Source: JACKJK01 sp046159835
Lineage (GTDB): Bacteria > Pseudomonadota > Alphaproteobacteria > Rhizobiales > Tepidamorphaceae
Direction: 5' to 3'
DNA: 64,000 bases
Assembly (NCBI RefSeq): GCF_046159835.1
Contig: NZ_JBJXCY010000002.1
Coordinates: 310,001 to 374,000, forward strand
Both the position numbers and the translations under genes were made by a program. Within the stretch, counting starts at the first letter, position 1. The number at the start of each line of letters is the position of its first letter. The notes below the pieces were generated by a model. The model saw only the letters and a list, made by a program, of their open reading frames with translations, was not told where the DNA came from and searched no databases. This document shows, in pieces, positions 63,046 through 64,000 of the stretch.

Positions 63046-64000
63046 TCACAGCGGGAAGAACCAGCTGATCGCGAAGACCGAGGCCAGTCCGACGATAACG
63101 TTCATCGGGATGCCGATCTTCAAGAAGTCCGTGAAGCGGTAGTTGCCCGCGCCATAGACCAGCGTGTTGGTCTGGTAGCCAATTGGGGTGGCGAAGCTGG
63201 CGCTCGCGGCAAACATCACGGCAACCGCGAAGGGCCGCGGATCTACTCCGATTTGCGTTGCAAGCGAGATGACGACGGGGGTCAGCACGACGGCCACTGC
63301 GTTGTTGGTGACGATCTCGGTCAGCACCGACGCGATGAAATAGACCACCAGCAGCGTGACGAAGGGCGGCATGCCCTGGAAGTACGGTGCGATTGCCGTC
63401 ACCAGCAGTTCCACCGCGCCCGTCGCCTGCAGCCCGGCCCCGATGATGAGCATCGAGAAGATCAGCACAAGAATCGATCCGTCGATGGACTGCCACGCCT
63501 CGTCGCTGTCGATGCAGCGCGTCAGCAGGATCAGCGCAACGCCGACCAGCGCCAGCAATCCGACGGGCATCACATCAAGGGCGGCGAGTGCAACGATGCC
63601 GATGAGCACGCCAACGGCCAACGGCGCGTGGTGACGGCGATAGGCGCGCGCCACCGGTTGGGTGATCGAAACCACGTCGCCGGACCGCGCCAGCTCTTCG
63701 AACCCTTCGGACGTCCCTTCCAGCAGCAGCTTGTCGGACGGGCGCAGCCGCACGCTCGACAGGTCCGATCCCGCGATGTGGTTGGCACGGTGCGCACCGA
63801 GCACCCGAACCCCGGCACGACGTCCAAGCGCGAGGTCGGCGATGCGCGTGCCGGTGTGGTTGCGTGACGGGGTGACGATCGCCTCCGCGATGCGCAGGTC
63901 GGCTTCCGGGTCCGGCTCCATGACCTGTCGCAGGCCGACACGCAATCCGGGAATCTCGGCTAGCGTCAGCAGTTCCGACGTTGTCGCCAGTACGATCAGC
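63046..64000 (-). CDS. SLC13-family permease with RCK_C domains (C-terminal part)
   Basis: The frame is open from the stop at 63046 to the window edge, so the N-terminus is missing; about 318 residues are seen. A TrkA-C (RCK_C)-like domain lies in the visible N-terminal part (VTPSRNHTGTRIADLALGRRAG, SSVRLRPSDKLLLEG), followed by about six membrane helices with ALIGL-type loops and the family motif VLTEIVTNNAVAVVLTPVVISLA and FATPIGYQTNTLVYGAGNY. This is the layout of SLC13/DASS transporters for anions such as sulfate or dicarboxylates. It converges with the six-cysteine gene. Substrate unknown. Confidence 0.88.
   Translation of the reverse strand, partial: LIVLATTSELLTLAEIPGLRVGLRQVMEPDPEADLRIAEAIVTPSRNHTGTRIADLALGRRAGVRVLGAHRANHIAGSDLSSVRLRPSDKLLLEGTSEGFEELARSGDVVSITQPVARAYRRHHAPLAVGVLIGIVALAALDVMPVGLLALVGVALILLTRCIDSDEAWQSIDGSILVLIFSMLIIGAGLQATGAVELLVTAIAPYFQGMPPFVTLLVVYFIASVLTEIVTNNAVAVVLTPVVISLATQIGVDPRPFAVAVMFAASASFATPIGYQTNTLVYGAGNYRFTDFLKIGIPMNVIVGLASVFAISWFFPL

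Overview
The window is a gene-dense, GC-rich stretch of an alphaproteobacterial chromosome, most likely Hyphomicrobiales (Rhizobiales). The evidence is the gene order thyA-DHFR-hflK-hflC-DUF2065, the set sspB-fumC-DUF4169-RHH protein, the order djlA-amiD-rnpB-rsmH leading into a complete division and cell-wall cluster, a circularly permuted two-piece tmRNA, and the tail lpxC-bamD-recN-ligA. There is no rRNA, tRNA, CRISPR array, integrase or insertion sequence that I can see.

Left part (1-8927): on the minus strand lie a truncated DUF2065 gene, the HflC/HflK membrane protease regulators, a very AT-rich dihydrofolate reductase gene that looks acquired from elsewhere, thymidylate synthase, a YHS-domain protein, a DUF2853 protein and a RidA-family protein. 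On the plus strand follow the two-piece tmRNA, its ClpXP adaptor SspB, fumarase C and two small alphaproteobacterial proteins. ThyA and DHFR form the dTMP/folate cycle; ssrA and sspB form the trans-translation tagging and delivery system.

Middle part (8924-25751): a giant AsmA-like envelope protein, a D-lactate dehydrogenase-type flavoprotein, a hot-dog thioesterase, a ClC chloride transporter with altered key residues, a glycosyltransferase-like protein, an exported Gly-rich protein whose ribosome binding site lies in a perfect inverted repeat, UvrD/PcrA helicase, a flavin monooxygenase, PrmA and aminopeptidase P.

Right-centre (26177-51608): about 25 kb on the minus strand, read from high to low coordinates: rnpB, rsmH, ftsL, ftsI, murE, murF, mraY, murD, ftsW, murG, murC, murB, ddl, ftsQ, ftsA, ftsZ, lpxC, bamD, recN, ligA. 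Many genes overlap by 1-4 bases or by a few tens of bases, implying long polycistronic transcription. mraZ, usually the first gene of this cluster, is not where it should be: rnpB lies directly upstream of rsmH, which begins with TTG.

Right end (51639-64000): an unrecognised Pro-rich membrane protein, AmiD, DjlA, an EamA transporter paired with a fused 5-oxoprolinase/hydantoinase, ribosomal protein S21 with a long structured leader that includes a possible leader ORF, a small protein with a Lys/Ala-rich tail, an FKBP-type isomerase, a BON-MscS channel whose signal peptide is split by a frameshift at a run of six C, an unknown six-cysteine membrane protein, and an SLC13-type transporter cut by the window edge.

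Most of the window is well-known biology in a conserved order. The points that most deserve a second look are the foreign DHFR, the mscS frameshift, the hairpin over the ribosome binding site at 18071-18106, the rpsU leader, the loss of mraZ, and the unknown membrane protein at 51639-52814. I did not find evidence strong enough to claim a wholly new system.
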